Shown here: positions 1-7,518 of the stretch, piece by piece | Layout: the number at the start of each line of letters is the position of its first letter | How positions within the stretch are numbered: the stretch's first letter is position 1 | Assembly (NCBI GenBank): GCA_031969915.1 | Contig: DALYJJ010000152.1 | Span: forward strand, 1-13,809 | Source of the DNA: DALYJJ01 sp031969915 | Lineage (GTDB): Bacteria; Acidobacteriota; Terriglobia; Bryobacterales; Bryobacteraceae | Length of the DNA: 13,809 nucleotides | Reading direction: 5' to 3' | Translations under genes and position numbers: made by a program | The notes under the pieces: model-generated | Databases searched by the model: none | What the model was told of the DNA's origin: nothing | What the model saw: only the letters and a program-made list of their open reading frames with translations

Positions 1-276
1 CATGTCGTACTCGACGTCGCGCGAGATGCTCACCAGGATCACGCGCATCCAGTATTGAAAGACGCCCTTGAGGGCGGCGGTGACAACCAGCGCGCCGGCG
101 AACAGGAAGAGCGATCGCAGTTCGAAGCCGCGCATGAGCCCGTCGATGCCTTCGCGAATGAGCAGAGGCAAGGCGGCGGCGAAGGCGACTTTGACGATCA
201 GCGACGAGAGGCCCAGGACGAGTCCGCGGCGATAGCGGAGCATGTAGGGCCAAAGGGTGGAGAGCGTCTGTCTCAT
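1..276 (-). CDS. ABC exporter half-transporter, N-terminal part (partial)
   Basis: The first 92 codons of a gene that runs off the left edge; the frame stays open to base 1. The protein begins MRQTLSTLWPYMLRYRRG, then has two hydrophobic stretches (about residues 19-40 and 56-70) and ends in ISRDVEYDM. A basic start, an early helix pair and an S-R-x-x-E-Y-D motif are typical of the transmembrane domain of MsbA/MdlB-type exporters (ABC_membrane family), in which the ATPase domain follows in the same chain. The nucleotide-binding domain would lie outside the window, so the substrate cannot be named. The ATG sits one base after the TGA of the YdcF-like gene, so the two are probably translationally coupled in one operon. 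A lipid or drug exporter is the usual role of this family, but that is inference. Confidence 0.85.
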   Translation of the reverse strand, partial: MRQTLSTLWPYMLRYRRGLVLGLSSLIVKVAFAAALPLLIREGIDGLMRGFELRSLFLFAGALVVTAALKGVFQYWMRVILVSISRDVEYDM

Positions 277-277
277 G

Positions 278-871
278 TCACATCCCGAACCATTCGGTGA
301 CGGTCTTGAGCCATTCGAGGAGGAAGGTCTTGCGGCCTTCGCGGGTGTGCCACCAGCCGGCGGCTGAGAAATAGCGGTCGGGAGCGGCGATGGTGACAAA
401 CTCCAGGTCCGGGCCGAGGGAGCGGAACAAGCGGGCGGCGCGGCGGGTGTGGAAGTCGCTGGTCACCAGCAGGTAGCGGCGGACGTTGCGGCGGCGCAGC
501 TCCGGGAGCACGGCCAGGGCTTCATCGCGCGTGGAGGTGGCGAAGTGGGGCAGCGCGACAAACCAGGAGCGCGGATAGCCGCGCTTCACAGCCCATTCGA
601 TGGCGAGTTCCGACTCGTGGTAATCCCAGCTTCCAGCCGGTCCGCTCACGAAGACCGCGGGAGCGTAGCCTTGGCGGACGAGTTCAGCGGCGGCGGTGAT
701 GCGCTGTCCCGCGGAGTCCCCGGCGAGCACCAGCGCGCCGTCGGCTTTGACCGGAGTGCCGGCGCTGACCAGATAGCCGCCCAGCGCGCCAAGCAGGAGC
801 GCGCGTTGCGCCCAGAGCAGGACGGCCGCAGCCGCGGGCAACAGCCAGAGCCATCGCCGGCGGCCGGACAA
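278..871 (-). CDS. DUF218 / YdcF-SanA-like membrane-anchored protein
   Basis: About 197 aa. A basic start followed by a hydrophobic segment (roughly residues 6-35) looks like an uncleaved signal anchor, placing the domain in the periplasm. The rest matches the DUF218 fold (YdcF/SanA/ElyC family): DGALVLAGD near the start of the domain, a downstream AxELVRQGYA helix, the STRDEA motif and the TSDFHTRRA motif. Members of this family affect envelope integrity and peptidoglycan or lipid-carrier steps in E. coli; the biochemical activity is not settled. Two in-frame TTG starts exist. TTG at 871 is preferred because it lies one base after the upstream TAG, mirrors the one-base junction at the other end of the gene, and has a GAAGAG ribosome site seven bases upstream. 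TTG at 907 would overlap the previous gene by 35 bp. There is no in-frame ATG near the start. Confidence 0.82.
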   Translation of the reverse strand: MSGRRRWLWLLPAAAAVLLWAQRALLLGALGGYLVSAGTPVKADGALVLAGDSAGQRITAAAELVRQGYAPAVFVSGPAGSWDYHESELAIEWAVKRGYPRSWFVALPHFATSTRDEALAVLPELRRRNVRRYLLVTSDFHTRRAARLFRSLGPDLEFVTIAAPDRYFSAAGWWHTREGRKTFLLEWLKTVTEWFGM

Positions 872-872
872 C

Positions 873-1439
873 CTAGTTCTCTTCGCTCTTGGTGTCGATG
901 TTGCCAACCGTCTTCAGGCGCTGGTAGAGGCGCTCCACCTCGGCTTCGTCCTCTTCGGTGAGCAGACGGTAGCGGGGCGCGGGAGGATGCTTGCGCTCGG
1001 GCGCCGAGGGTGTGTCCCGCCACACGTCCGGATACGGCTGGCCGTCGAGGAGAGCTCCCCGGGCGGCGCGGCGAAGATGCCGCAGAAGGCCGTTCGAGGC
1101 TTCGACATCGCCGGGGTAGATAAGGACCACGCGCTGCCCCGAGGCGAGCGTCAGGTAGAGGACCAGGGGCGACACCCAACCGCTGCGGTCGATGCGGCGG
1201 ATCTCCTGCCACGGGATGTGCCGCTTGCCGATCGAGAGGTGCGATTCGTGAATCTCGACGGCCGGACGGAACGCCAGGGCAAGGACGATGGCCGCGCTCG
1301 CGACGAACAGGGCGGCAGGCAGGAACGCGGGCGTCCATGCCAGCCCGCACCAGGCCGAGAAGATGGCCAGCGTGAGAGCGATCAGGCCAGCGTAGAGGTA
1401 CTGGCGCGAGGGCACATAACGGGTGATCGGGGCTCCCAC
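873..1439 (-). CDS. Two-helix membrane protein with bacterial PH-like domain
   Basis: 188 aa from a GTG start. Two hydrophobic helices (about 14-34 and 38-57) are followed by a beta-rich segment (about 59-125) with the pattern VEIHESHLSI..RHIPWQEIRRID...LYLTLASGQRVVLIY, which resembles bacterial PH (bPH, YdbT-like) domains: a 'local potential' strand, then a W-x-x-I-x-x-I strand, then hydrophobic strands. The C-terminus (about 140-188) is charged and proline-containing and looks like a cytoplasmic tail with a short helix. The function is unknown; bPH proteins are usually membrane-associated scaffolds. The GTG at 1439 is chosen because a TTGACG-N17-TACCCT promoter puts the predicted transcription start on that base. 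The frame is open far upstream, so a longer N-terminus cannot be excluded from the frame alone. It heads the run with the YdcF-like and ABC genes. Confidence 0.72.
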   Translation of the reverse strand: MGAPITRYVPSRQYLYAGLIALTLAIFSAWCGLAWTPAFLPAALFVASAAIVLALAFRPAVEIHESHLSIGKRHIPWQEIRRIDRSGWVSPLVLYLTLASGQRVVLIYPGDVEASNGLLRHLRRAARGALLDGQPYPDVWRDTPSAPERKHPPAPRYRLLTEEDEAEVERLYQRLKTVGNIDTKSEEN

Positions 1440-1445
1440 ATCCTT

Positions 1446-1474
1446 AGGGTAGCCCCCGGAGAAATGGGCGTCAA
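1446..1474 (-). promoter_or_regulatory. Sigma-70-type promoter, apparently leaderless
   Basis: On the minus strand the -35 box TTGACG lies at 1474-1469 (5 of 6 consensus bases). A 17-base spacer follows, then TACCCT at 1451-1446, which keeps the T-A-x-x-x-T core of a -10 box. Six bases (AAGGAT) separate the -10 from the GTG at 1439, so the expected +1 falls on the start codon. AAGGA is only one base from GTG, too close to act as a Shine-Dalgarno site. Confidence 0.55.
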
Positions 1475-1622
1475 TCGGTACGTCGGGTTTCGGTTCGTCA
1501 GCCCGCGCCCGTCGCCGTGCTCCAACGGACACCCCGGTCCCAAAAGCGAACAGCCGCGCCGGCGGCCGGTCCGCAATGCTAATGATTTTTCTGGCCCCCG
1601 GCGTGCCCGGTCCTCCCCTGGC

Positions 1623-4070
1623 ATGCATCGCTTCGCGCACGATCTGCACTACGCTCTGCGCCTGAGCCTGAAGCACCCTCTCACCACGCTGGTCGCCGTG
1701 CTGTCCATCGCCTTGGGAATCGGCATCAACGCCACCGTCTTTGCCTGGGCCGACGCCGCCCTTCTGCGCCCCGTTCCGGGCGTCGAGGACGCGGGCCGCC
1801 TGGTCCTGCTGAAGACGGTCACCCCGGAAGGCGATCCCATCGACAGCTCCTTCCCCGACTACCGCGATTTCCGCGACCGGGCCCGCTCCTTCTCCGGTCT
1901 CGCCGCCCTGAAGGAACGCCCCCTGGCGCTGATGGAGAGCGGGCAGTCCGAGCGCGTGTGGGCCGAGATGGTCACCGGCTATTACTTCGACGTGCTCGGC
2001 GTGAAGCCGATCCTCGGCCGCACCTTCAACCGGGAAGAGCAGGACGAACGCCAGGGCGCGCATCCGGTCGCGGTGCTGAGCGAGCGCTTCTGGGAGCGCC
2101 GCTTCGGGCGCGACCCAGCGGTCGCCGGCCGCACCATCCGCCTCAACCAACGCGAGTTTGTGGTCATCGGCATCGTGCCCGCCGACTTCCGCGGCTCCAT
2201 GACCGCCGTCAATTTCGACCTCTGGGTCCCGCTCACCATGCAGCGCGCGCTCACCAACGCCGGCGACTGGCTCGCCTCCCGCTCCGCCCGCCCGATCGAT
2301 CTCTACGCCCGCCTCCGCCCCGGCGTGACACTCGCCCAGGCGCAGGCCGAAGTGTCCTCCATCGCGGCCCGTCTCGGTGAGGAGTTCCCCCAGACCAACG
2401 CTCGCCTCGGCGCGCGCCTCTACCCGTTGTCGCAAGCCCCGGAAGGGCCGCAAACCGTGCTCTCGCCGCTGGTCAAGGTTCTCGCCGGCGCAGGCTTCCT
2501 GGTGCTCCTGATCGTCTGCGCCAACGTCGCCGGCATCACGCTCGCCCGGACCGCGCAACGCCGCAAGGAGTTCGGCATCCGCCTGGGCGCCGGCTGCTCC
2601 CGATCCCGCCTGGTCGGCCAGATCCTCACGGAGAGCCTGCTCATCGCCTTGGCCGGCGCGCTCGCGGGCCTGCTCGTCGTGGTCTGGCTGTCCAGCGCGC
2701 TTCGCTACTTCATGCCCGCCACGCCGTTTCCCCTCGGCCTCGCGCTGCGCTTCGACGGCTGGATCTTCGCCTATACCCTGGGGCTCTGCGCCCTGGCCGC
2801 CGTTCTTTCCGGCGTCGCCCCCGCGCTGCACGCCGCCCGCGTCGACGTGTACGAGTCGCTCAAGCAAGGCGGCCGCGGGCTCTCGAGCGGAGGCGGCGCG
2901 GGACGGCTGCGCCGCGGCCTGGTGGTGGCCGAAGTCGCGCTCGCCGTGGTCGCGCTCGCCGGCGCCGGCCTGCTCCTTGAAAGCTACCGGAACGCCCGCG
3001 CCGCCCGGCCCAACTTCAATCCCGATCCCGTGGTCCTGGCCGGCATCGACCTGGCCACCACCGGCTACACCCGCGAGCAGAACCTCGACATCATCCACCG
3101 CGGCGCCGAGCGCCTGGCCGCCCTGCCCGGCGTGCGCCGCGCCGCCTACGCCGAAGATGTGCAATTGGGCGTCGGCGGCCGTTCGTGGGAAGACATCGAA
3201 GTGGAAGGCTATGTCCCGCGCACCGGCGAGAACATGAAGGTCTGGCGCAACATCGTCTCCCCCGGCTACTTCGATGTTCTCCAGTTGCCGCTGGTGCAGG
3301 GCCGCGACTTCACCTGGCAGGACACCTCGGAAACCGCTCGCGTGCTGATCGTCAACGAAACGTTCGTGCGGCGCTTCCTTCCCACGGGCATCGCGCTCGG
3401 CCGCAAGGTGAAGGTGTTCGGACGCACCTACGCCATCGCCGGCGTGGCCCGCGACAGCAAGTACCTCAGCCTGAACGAAGACCCGATGCCCTACTTCTAC
3501 GCGCCGCTCGATCAGGTCTACAACCCCTCCATGGGCCTCGCGGTACACGTGCGGGTGGACGGTCCTCCCGCCTCGTTCGTCGCCCCGGTCCGCGCCGAAC
3601 TCCAGGCATCGCTCCGCGGCGCAACCGTCTTTCTCGCCGCTCCCATGACCGAACTGCTGGCCGGCGCTTACTTCGCGCAGCAGGCCGGGGCGTCGCTGCT
3701 CGGCGTCCTCGCGGCCGTCGCCGTCCTGCTCGCCGCGCTGGGCCTCTATGGCGTGATGTCCTACTCGGTGACCCAACGCACGCACGAAATCGGCATCCGC
3801 ATCGCCCTCGGGGCCACGCCGGGGCGCGTCTTCGCCCTGACCTTCCGCGAGAGCCTGGCCCTCATCGCAACGGGAGTCGGCGCCGGCCTGCTCCTCGCCC
3901 TCGCCTCGGCGCGCTTCGGCGCGGAGATCCTCTACGGCGTCTCGCCCTACCACGCTTCCACCTACTTGGCAGCCGCCGCGCTGCTCGCCGCCACCGGTGC
4001 CCTGGCCTCGTATGTACCGGCGCTCCGAGCCACTCGCCTCGATCCCGTGCGAGCTCTCCAGCAGGAGTGA
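1623..4070 (+). CDS. ADOP-type FtsX/MacB permease (ABC transporter permease)
   Basis: 815 aa. It is built as two copies of an FtsX/MacB permease unit, the plan of the 'acidobacterial duplicated orphan permease' family. An N-terminal helix (about 20-45, with TTLVAVLSIALGIGINATVF) leads into a periplasmic MacB-like core (about 50-270, with the motifs YFDVLGVKPILGR and FWERRFG). Three helices follow (about 284-306, 336-360, 378-400), with the cytoplasmic motif RRKEFGIRLGAG. A second half starts with a helix near 431-455, has its own periplasmic core (about 470-680) and ends in three helices (about 689-710, 743-765, 778-800) with HEIGIRIALGATPGR. No ATPase gene is adjacent, which is normal for this family. 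The N-terminal PadR-linked extension found in some members is absent. The substrate is unknown. The ATG at 1623 is chosen because the mature N-terminus begins right there; the ribosome site is weak. Transcribed divergently from the PH-like gene. Confidence 0.9.
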   Translation: MHRFAHDLHYALRLSLKHPLTTLVAVLSIALGIGINATVFAWADAALLRPVPGVEDAGRLVLLKTVTPEGDPIDSSFPDYRDFRDRARSFSGLAALKERPLALMESGQSERVWAEMVTGYYFDVLGVKPILGRTFNREEQDERQGAHPVAVLSERFWERRFGRDPAVAGRTIRLNQREFVVIGIVPADFRGSMTAVNFDLWVPLTMQRALTNAGDWLASRSARPIDLYARLRPGVTLAQAQAEVSSIAARLGEEFPQTNARLGARLYPLSQAPEGPQTVLSPLVKVLAGAGFLVLLIVCANVAGITLARTAQRRKEFGIRLGAGCSRSRLVGQILTESLLIALAGALAGLLVVVWLSSALRYFMPATPFPLGLALRFDGWIFAYTLGLCALAAVLSGVAPALHAARVDVYESLKQGGRGLSSGGGAGRLRRGLVVAEVALAVVALAGAGLLLESYRNARAARPNFNPDPVVLAGIDLATTGYTREQNLDIIHRGAERLAALPGVRRAAYAEDVQLGVGGRSWEDIEVEGYVPRTGENMKVWRNIVSPGYFDVLQLPLVQGRDFTWQDTSETARVLIVNETFVRRFLPTGIALGRKVKVFGRTYAIAGVARDSKYLSLNEDPMPYFYAPLDQVYNPSMGLAVHVRVDGPPASFVAPVRAELQASLRGATVFLAAPMTELLAGAYFAQQAGASLLGVLAAVAVLLAALGLYGVMSYSVTQRTHEIGIRIALGATPGRVFALTFRESLALIATGVGAGLLLALASARFGAEILYGVSPYHASTYLAAAALLAATGALASYVPALRATRLDPVRALQQE

Positions 4071-4116
4071 ACAAATCACGCAACCCGGCCGCCCGGAGAA
4101 ACGTCACTTACACGCT

Positions 4117-4125
4117 TGGTATACT
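4117..4125 (+). promoter_or_regulatory. Extended -10 promoter element for the NHL/TIGR03437 gene
   Basis: TGGTATACT is an extended -10 element (TG-n plus TATACT, 5 of 6 consensus bases). It lies in the 76-base gap after the permease stop. The predicted start of transcription is near 4132, about 15 bases before the ATG at 4147. No good -35 box is seen at the proper spacing, which is tolerated when the -10 is extended. It implies that the NHL gene and the lipoprotein can be transcribed separately from the permease. Confidence 0.5.
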
Positions 4126-4146
4126 GACGGTTACGACAGGCGATCC

Positions 4147-6825
4147 ATGAGGTTTTTTGCAGTCATCATCCTAACGGCGGGCTTGTGCGCCGCCGCCGAC
4201 TTCACTACCGGGCAGGCCGCCCGGGTTGTCATCGGCCAGCCGAACTTCACCGCGCAGAAGCCGGGCGCGTCCTCCAGCTTGCTGGGCGGCGCGGGCGGCG
4301 TGGCCTACGCCAACGGCGTTCTGGTGGTGGCGGACTCCAACCGCGTCGGCGCTTCGCCCTCGAATGAGCGGGTGCTTGTTTTCCGCTCCATTGCCAACCA
4401 GATCCCGGCCCCCGACGCCTCGCTCCCAGTGAGCGAAGCGCGCTGCCCGATCTGCGTGGGCGCGGCCGACGTCGTTCTCGGCCAGGTGGATTTCGATAAG
4501 GCCGAAGCCCGGGCCCGCGCCGCCAACACGGTGCGCCAGCCGAGCGCCGTCGCCACCGACGGGCGCCGCCTCGCCGTCGCCGATACGAACAACAACCGCG
4601 TGCTGATCTGGAACAACCTGCCCACGCGCAACGATCAGCCCGCCGACCTGGTCCTCGGCCAATCGAGCATGACCACCGGCACGGCCGGTACCAGCAACAC
4701 GGCCCTCAAGGGTCCCCAAGGCGTGTGGATTCAGGGCGACCGCTTCTTCGTGGCGGACACGCAGAATCACCGCGTGATGATCTGGAACCGTTTCCCCTCG
4801 GCCAACAACGCGGCCGCCGATGTCGTGCTCGGCTTCAGCGATTTCAACACCACCAAGCCGGGCCTCCTGCCCGATGCGTCGCCCTCCTCGCTGCTGAACC
4901 CCGTCAGCGTCACCTCCGACGGAACCCGCCTCTTCGTCACCGACCTCGGCCACAATCGCGTCCTGGTGTGGAATTCGATTCCTACCGCCAACAACGCCTC
5001 CGCCGACCTCGTGCTCGGCCAGCCCGACCTGTCGAGTGCCGCCGCCGACAACTCCGCCAAGCTCTGCGAATCCACGGGCAAGGACTCCGAGGGCAAGGAT
5101 CTCTTCCCCCGTCGCTGCGGCGCGACCATGAACTTCCCGCGCTTCGCCCTCTCCGATGGCCGGCGCCTCTTCATCGCCGACGGCGGTAACGATCGCGTCC
5201 TGGTCTACAACGCCTTCCCCACCCGCAACGGCCAGCCCGCCGATGTGATCCTCGGCCAACCCGCCGCCGACATCTCGCAAATCTCGGACTCCGATTCCTC
5301 CCGCTGGGCCGCCTCCGACGCCATGCGGACGCCGCTCGCCCTGGCCACCGATGGGACGAACCTCTTCGTCGCCGATCCCTTCAACCGGCGCATCCTGGTC
5401 TACACTCCGGGCGAGCGTCTGATCCCGAACGCCGGCGTGCGCAACGCGGCCGCTCGTGAAGTCTTCGCCGTCGGAGCTCTGGCGTTCACCGGCGAGGCGA
5501 AGAAGGACGAAGAAGTCGCCCTCAAGATCGGGGAAAAAGAGTACAAGTACAAGATCGGCGAGAACTCGTCGATCCCGACCGTGATCAACGCACTGGCGCA
5601 GTTGATCAACGCCGGGGCGGGCGACCCGCTCGCGTTGGCTTCCGTCAACACCACCGTGAATGCGCTGATCTTCACCGCGCGCGAGGCGGGGCCCAACGGC
5701 AACAACGTGGCCATCACGGTGACGACGACTCCCGCCGCCGCCGCGATTCTGCCTTCGGCTTCGAACCTGACCCTGGGCGGTGGACAGGACGCCGCGCGCA
5801 TCGCTCCCTATTCGCTGGTGAGCCTCATCGGCGACGGGCTGGCCTCCACCACGGTTTCGGCGAACATGGAGGCCGAGGAGTTGCCGCGCGAGCTGGGCGG
5901 CGTCGAGGTTTACTTCGACGGCATCCGCGCGCCGCTGCTCTTTGTCTCGCCCAACCAGATCAACGCGCAGATTCCCCGGGAGGTCTCTGACTCCCAGAGC
6001 GCGAGCGCGTTCGTCCGCATCCGGCGCAGCGATGGGAGCATCGTCACCACTACCGCCGTGGGCGTGCCCATCATCACCGAGAACCCCGGTATCTTCGCCG
6101 CCGAGGGAACCGACCCGCGCCCCGCGATCGTGCGCCACGGATCCAGCTTCGCCACCGGGACGATCCTGTTCACCGGCGCGCCCACCACGGGCGACATCGC
6201 CACCGTAACCGTCGAGGAGCGTGAGTATACGGCCACCGTCGCCGACAAGGAGACCCTCGAAAGCATTCGCGACCGGATCGCACGGCAGATCACCGAGCAG
6301 GACCCGCAGGTGACCGCCGCCGGCACTCCTTCCTTCGGCATCTGGCTCCAACTCCGCGCCCGCATCCCGGGCAAGGAGGGCGAAGGCATCCGCTTCGGGG
6401 GCAAGACCAAGGACGGCACGTTCACCGTCTCGCCAACCAACACCAATCTGTGCTGCGCGCAGCTTGAGGACGCCCTGGTAACGCCCGAGAACCCCGCGGT
6501 GCCCGGACAGTACATCAAGATCATCGCCACCGGCCTCGGCCTGGTGAAGGAAGAGCCCGCACTGAATGCCATGATCACCGGCCGCCGGTACTCCGGCCCC
6601 GGCGAGAGCCAGCCGAACGAGTTCGTCTCTTCGCTGGCCGGCGGCAAGACCGCCAACGTGATCTACGCGCGCCTGCTGCCCGGGACCTTCGGACTGTACG
6701 AGGTGATGCTGGAGTTGAACAACGACATTCCGACGAATCCGTTCACTCAGATGACCATCGCGCAGAGCTTCCAGGTTTCCAACATCGTTACGCTTCCGGT
6801 GGTCAACCCGAACGCCGCACAGTGA
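4147..6825 (+). CDS. Secreted NHL beta-propeller protein with TIGR03437 C-terminal domain
   Basis: 892 aa. A signal peptide (residues 1-17, ending CAAA before DFTTG) sends it out of the cytoplasm. Six NHL-like blades start near residues 56, 138, 196, 258, 337 and 402; each carries a (V/I)(A/T)D..N.R(V/I)L(V/I) strand, and most end in AD(V/L)(V/I)LG(Q/F). A small beta module (about 438-540) follows. Then comes the Solibacter-type domain TIGR03437, which starts near 551 (ARIAPYSLVSLIGDGLA, GGVEVYFDGIRAPLLFVSP, NQINAQIP) and ends near 885. A second copy of the beta module (about 668-765) is inserted inside it; the domain resumes at VTPENPAVPGQYIKIIATGLG. The propeller may bind ligands or proteins; there are no recognisable catalytic residues. 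The ATG at 4147 is chosen because the signal peptide starts there and an extended -10 lies just upstream. Its stop overlaps the GTG of the next gene. Confidence 0.88.
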   Translation: MRFFAVIILTAGLCAAADFTTGQAARVVIGQPNFTAQKPGASSSLLGGAGGVAYANGVLVVADSNRVGASPSNERVLVFRSIANQIPAPDASLPVSEARCPICVGAADVVLGQVDFDKAEARARAANTVRQPSAVATDGRRLAVADTNNNRVLIWNNLPTRNDQPADLVLGQSSMTTGTAGTSNTALKGPQGVWIQGDRFFVADTQNHRVMIWNRFPSANNAAADVVLGFSDFNTTKPGLLPDASPSSLLNPVSVTSDGTRLFVTDLGHNRVLVWNSIPTANNASADLVLGQPDLSSAAADNSAKLCESTGKDSEGKDLFPRRCGATMNFPRFALSDGRRLFIADGGNDRVLVYNAFPTRNGQPADVILGQPAADISQISDSDSSRWAASDAMRTPLALATDGTNLFVADPFNRRILVYTPGERLIPNAGVRNAAAREVFAVGALAFTGEAKKDEEVALKIGEKEYKYKIGENSSIPTVINALAQLINAGAGDPLALASVNTTVNALIFTAREAGPNGNNVAITVTTTPAAAAILPSASNLTLGGGQDAARIAPYSLVSLIGDGLASTTVSANMEAEELPRELGGVEVYFDGIRAPLLFVSPNQINAQIPREVSDSQSASAFVRIRRSDGSIVTTTAVGVPIITENPGIFAAEGTDPRPAIVRHGSSFATGTILFTGAPTTGDIATVTVEEREYTATVADKETLESIRDRIARQITEQDPQVTAAGTPSFGIWLQLRARIPGKEGEGIRFGGKTKDGTFTVSPTNTNLCCAQLEDALVTPENPAVPGQYIKIIATGLGLVKEEPALNAMITGRRYSGPGESQPNEFVSSLAGGKTANVIYARLLPGTFGLYEVMLELNNDIPTNPFTQMTIAQSFQVSNIVTLPVVNPNAAQ

Positions 6826-7439
6826 GGGCTGCTCTCGCTGCGGTTGTCTTAGCCGCGGGCTGCTCGGCGCCGCCCCGTGAGGCCGCGCCTGCGAAATCAA
6901 CCCCCGGGCCGCCGCACATCACGCAGTTCTACGCGAGCCCCGGCGTCATCGCGAACGGGGAGAGCGCGCTGCTCTGCTATGGCGTGGAGGCCGCCGCGTC
7001 GGTGCGGCTGGAGCCGCCGGTGGAGAAGGTGACGCCGCTCGCCTACCGCTGCTTTCATGTGAGCCCGAAGGCCAGTACCACTTACAAACTGGTGGCGCGC
7101 GGCCCAGGCGGGGACGAGGTGTCGCAAACCGCGGAGGTCGTGGTCCGGGGATCCGCGGCCCCAGCCCCTGCCCCTGCCCCAGCCGCCGCCGACGCCGGCC
7201 CCGAAATCCTGCTCTTCCTGGCGGCTCAGAACGAGGTCCCCGCGGGCATGCCGGTCACGCTCTGCTACGGTGTCCGCGGCGCCTCCGCCGTCCGGCTCGA
7301 ACCCGAACCCGGCGAGGTCAAAGTCTCCGAGAAGACTTGCCTCTCCGTGAAACCCGCGGCACTCACCACTTACCGCCTCACGGCCACCGATTCCGGCGGC
7401 CGTAAGTCCACCCAGGAACTCACGATTCGCACCCGGTAA
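6822..7439 (+). CDS. Lipoprotein with two Ig-like repeats
   Basis: 205 aa from a GTG start that overlaps the stop of the NHL gene (GTGA), a strong sign of coupled translation. A very short signal peptide ends in a lipobox-like LAAGC with the acylated cysteine at residue 14. The rest is two copies of an ~75-residue beta domain (about 28-108 and 125-205) joined by an Ala-Pro linker. Matching motifs are LLCYGVEAAASVRLEP and TLCYGVRGASAVRLEP early in each copy, then RCFHVSPKASTTYKLVA and TCLSVKPAALTTYRLTA. Each copy has two cysteines in equivalent positions, which would form a disulfide across the sandwich in the periplasm. The fold resembles Ig-like domains found in many secreted bacterial proteins. 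No enzyme motif is visible; a role as a partner or anchor of the NHL protein is inferred from the overlap alone. Confidence 0.8.
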   Translation: MRAALAAVVLAAGCSAPPREAAPAKSTPGPPHITQFYASPGVIANGESALLCYGVEAAASVRLEPPVEKVTPLAYRCFHVSPKASTTYKLVARGPGGDEVSQTAEVVVRGSAAPAPAPAPAAADAGPEILLFLAAQNEVPAGMPVTLCYGVRGASAVRLEPEPGEVKVSEKTCLSVKPAALTTYRLTATDSGGRKSTQELTIRTR

Positions 7440-7468
7440 GAGGCGTCGTCACCGGCGTCAGAGGCCCC

Positions 7469-7497
7469 TTGCTCCCCGCCCCCCGCTCGCGTATGAT
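7469..7497 (+). promoter_or_regulatory. Sigma-70-type promoter of the DUF302-like gene
   Basis: TTGCTC at 7469-7474, a 17-base spacer, and TATGAT at 7492-7497 (5 of 6 consensus bases). The predicted +1 is near 7504, just before the GGGAGG ribosome site at 7505-7510 and about 15 bases before the ATG at 7519. The -35 box is weak (3 of 6). Confidence 0.5.
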
Positions 7498-7507
7498 CCC
7501 GAGCGGG
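7482..7507. repeat. Perfect 8-bp inverted repeat around the -10 box
   Basis: CCCGCTCG at 7482-7489 and CGAGCGGG at 7500-7507 are exact reverse complements separated by 10 bases. The -10 box TATGAT (7492-7497) lies in the centre and the ribosome site (7505-7510) overlaps the right arm. The layout suits a dimeric repressor operator. In a readthrough transcript from the lipoprotein gene the same bases would fold into a hairpin hiding the ribosome site. It lacks a T-run, so a simple terminator is less likely. Confidence 0.55.
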
Positions 7508-7518
7508 AGGACGTCCAC

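Noticed and set aside
873..4079. Very long open frame on the minus strand, antisense to the permease gene (over 1000 codons).
   Set aside because: It mirrors the high-GC permease reading frame; the translated text is Gly/Ala/Glu/Asp/Arg-rich low complexity. Only its last 188 codons (873-1439) look like a protein.
4100..4132. Imperfect inverted repeat AACGTCA / TGACGGTT around the extended -10 at 4117-4125.
   Set aside because: Needs a one-base bulge over an 18-base gap; within chance expectation.
4171..6900. Long open frame antisense to the NHL gene (909 codons).
   Set aside because: Composition is Gly/Ala/Arg/Asp-rich with no motifs; it is the shadow of a GC-biased gene.
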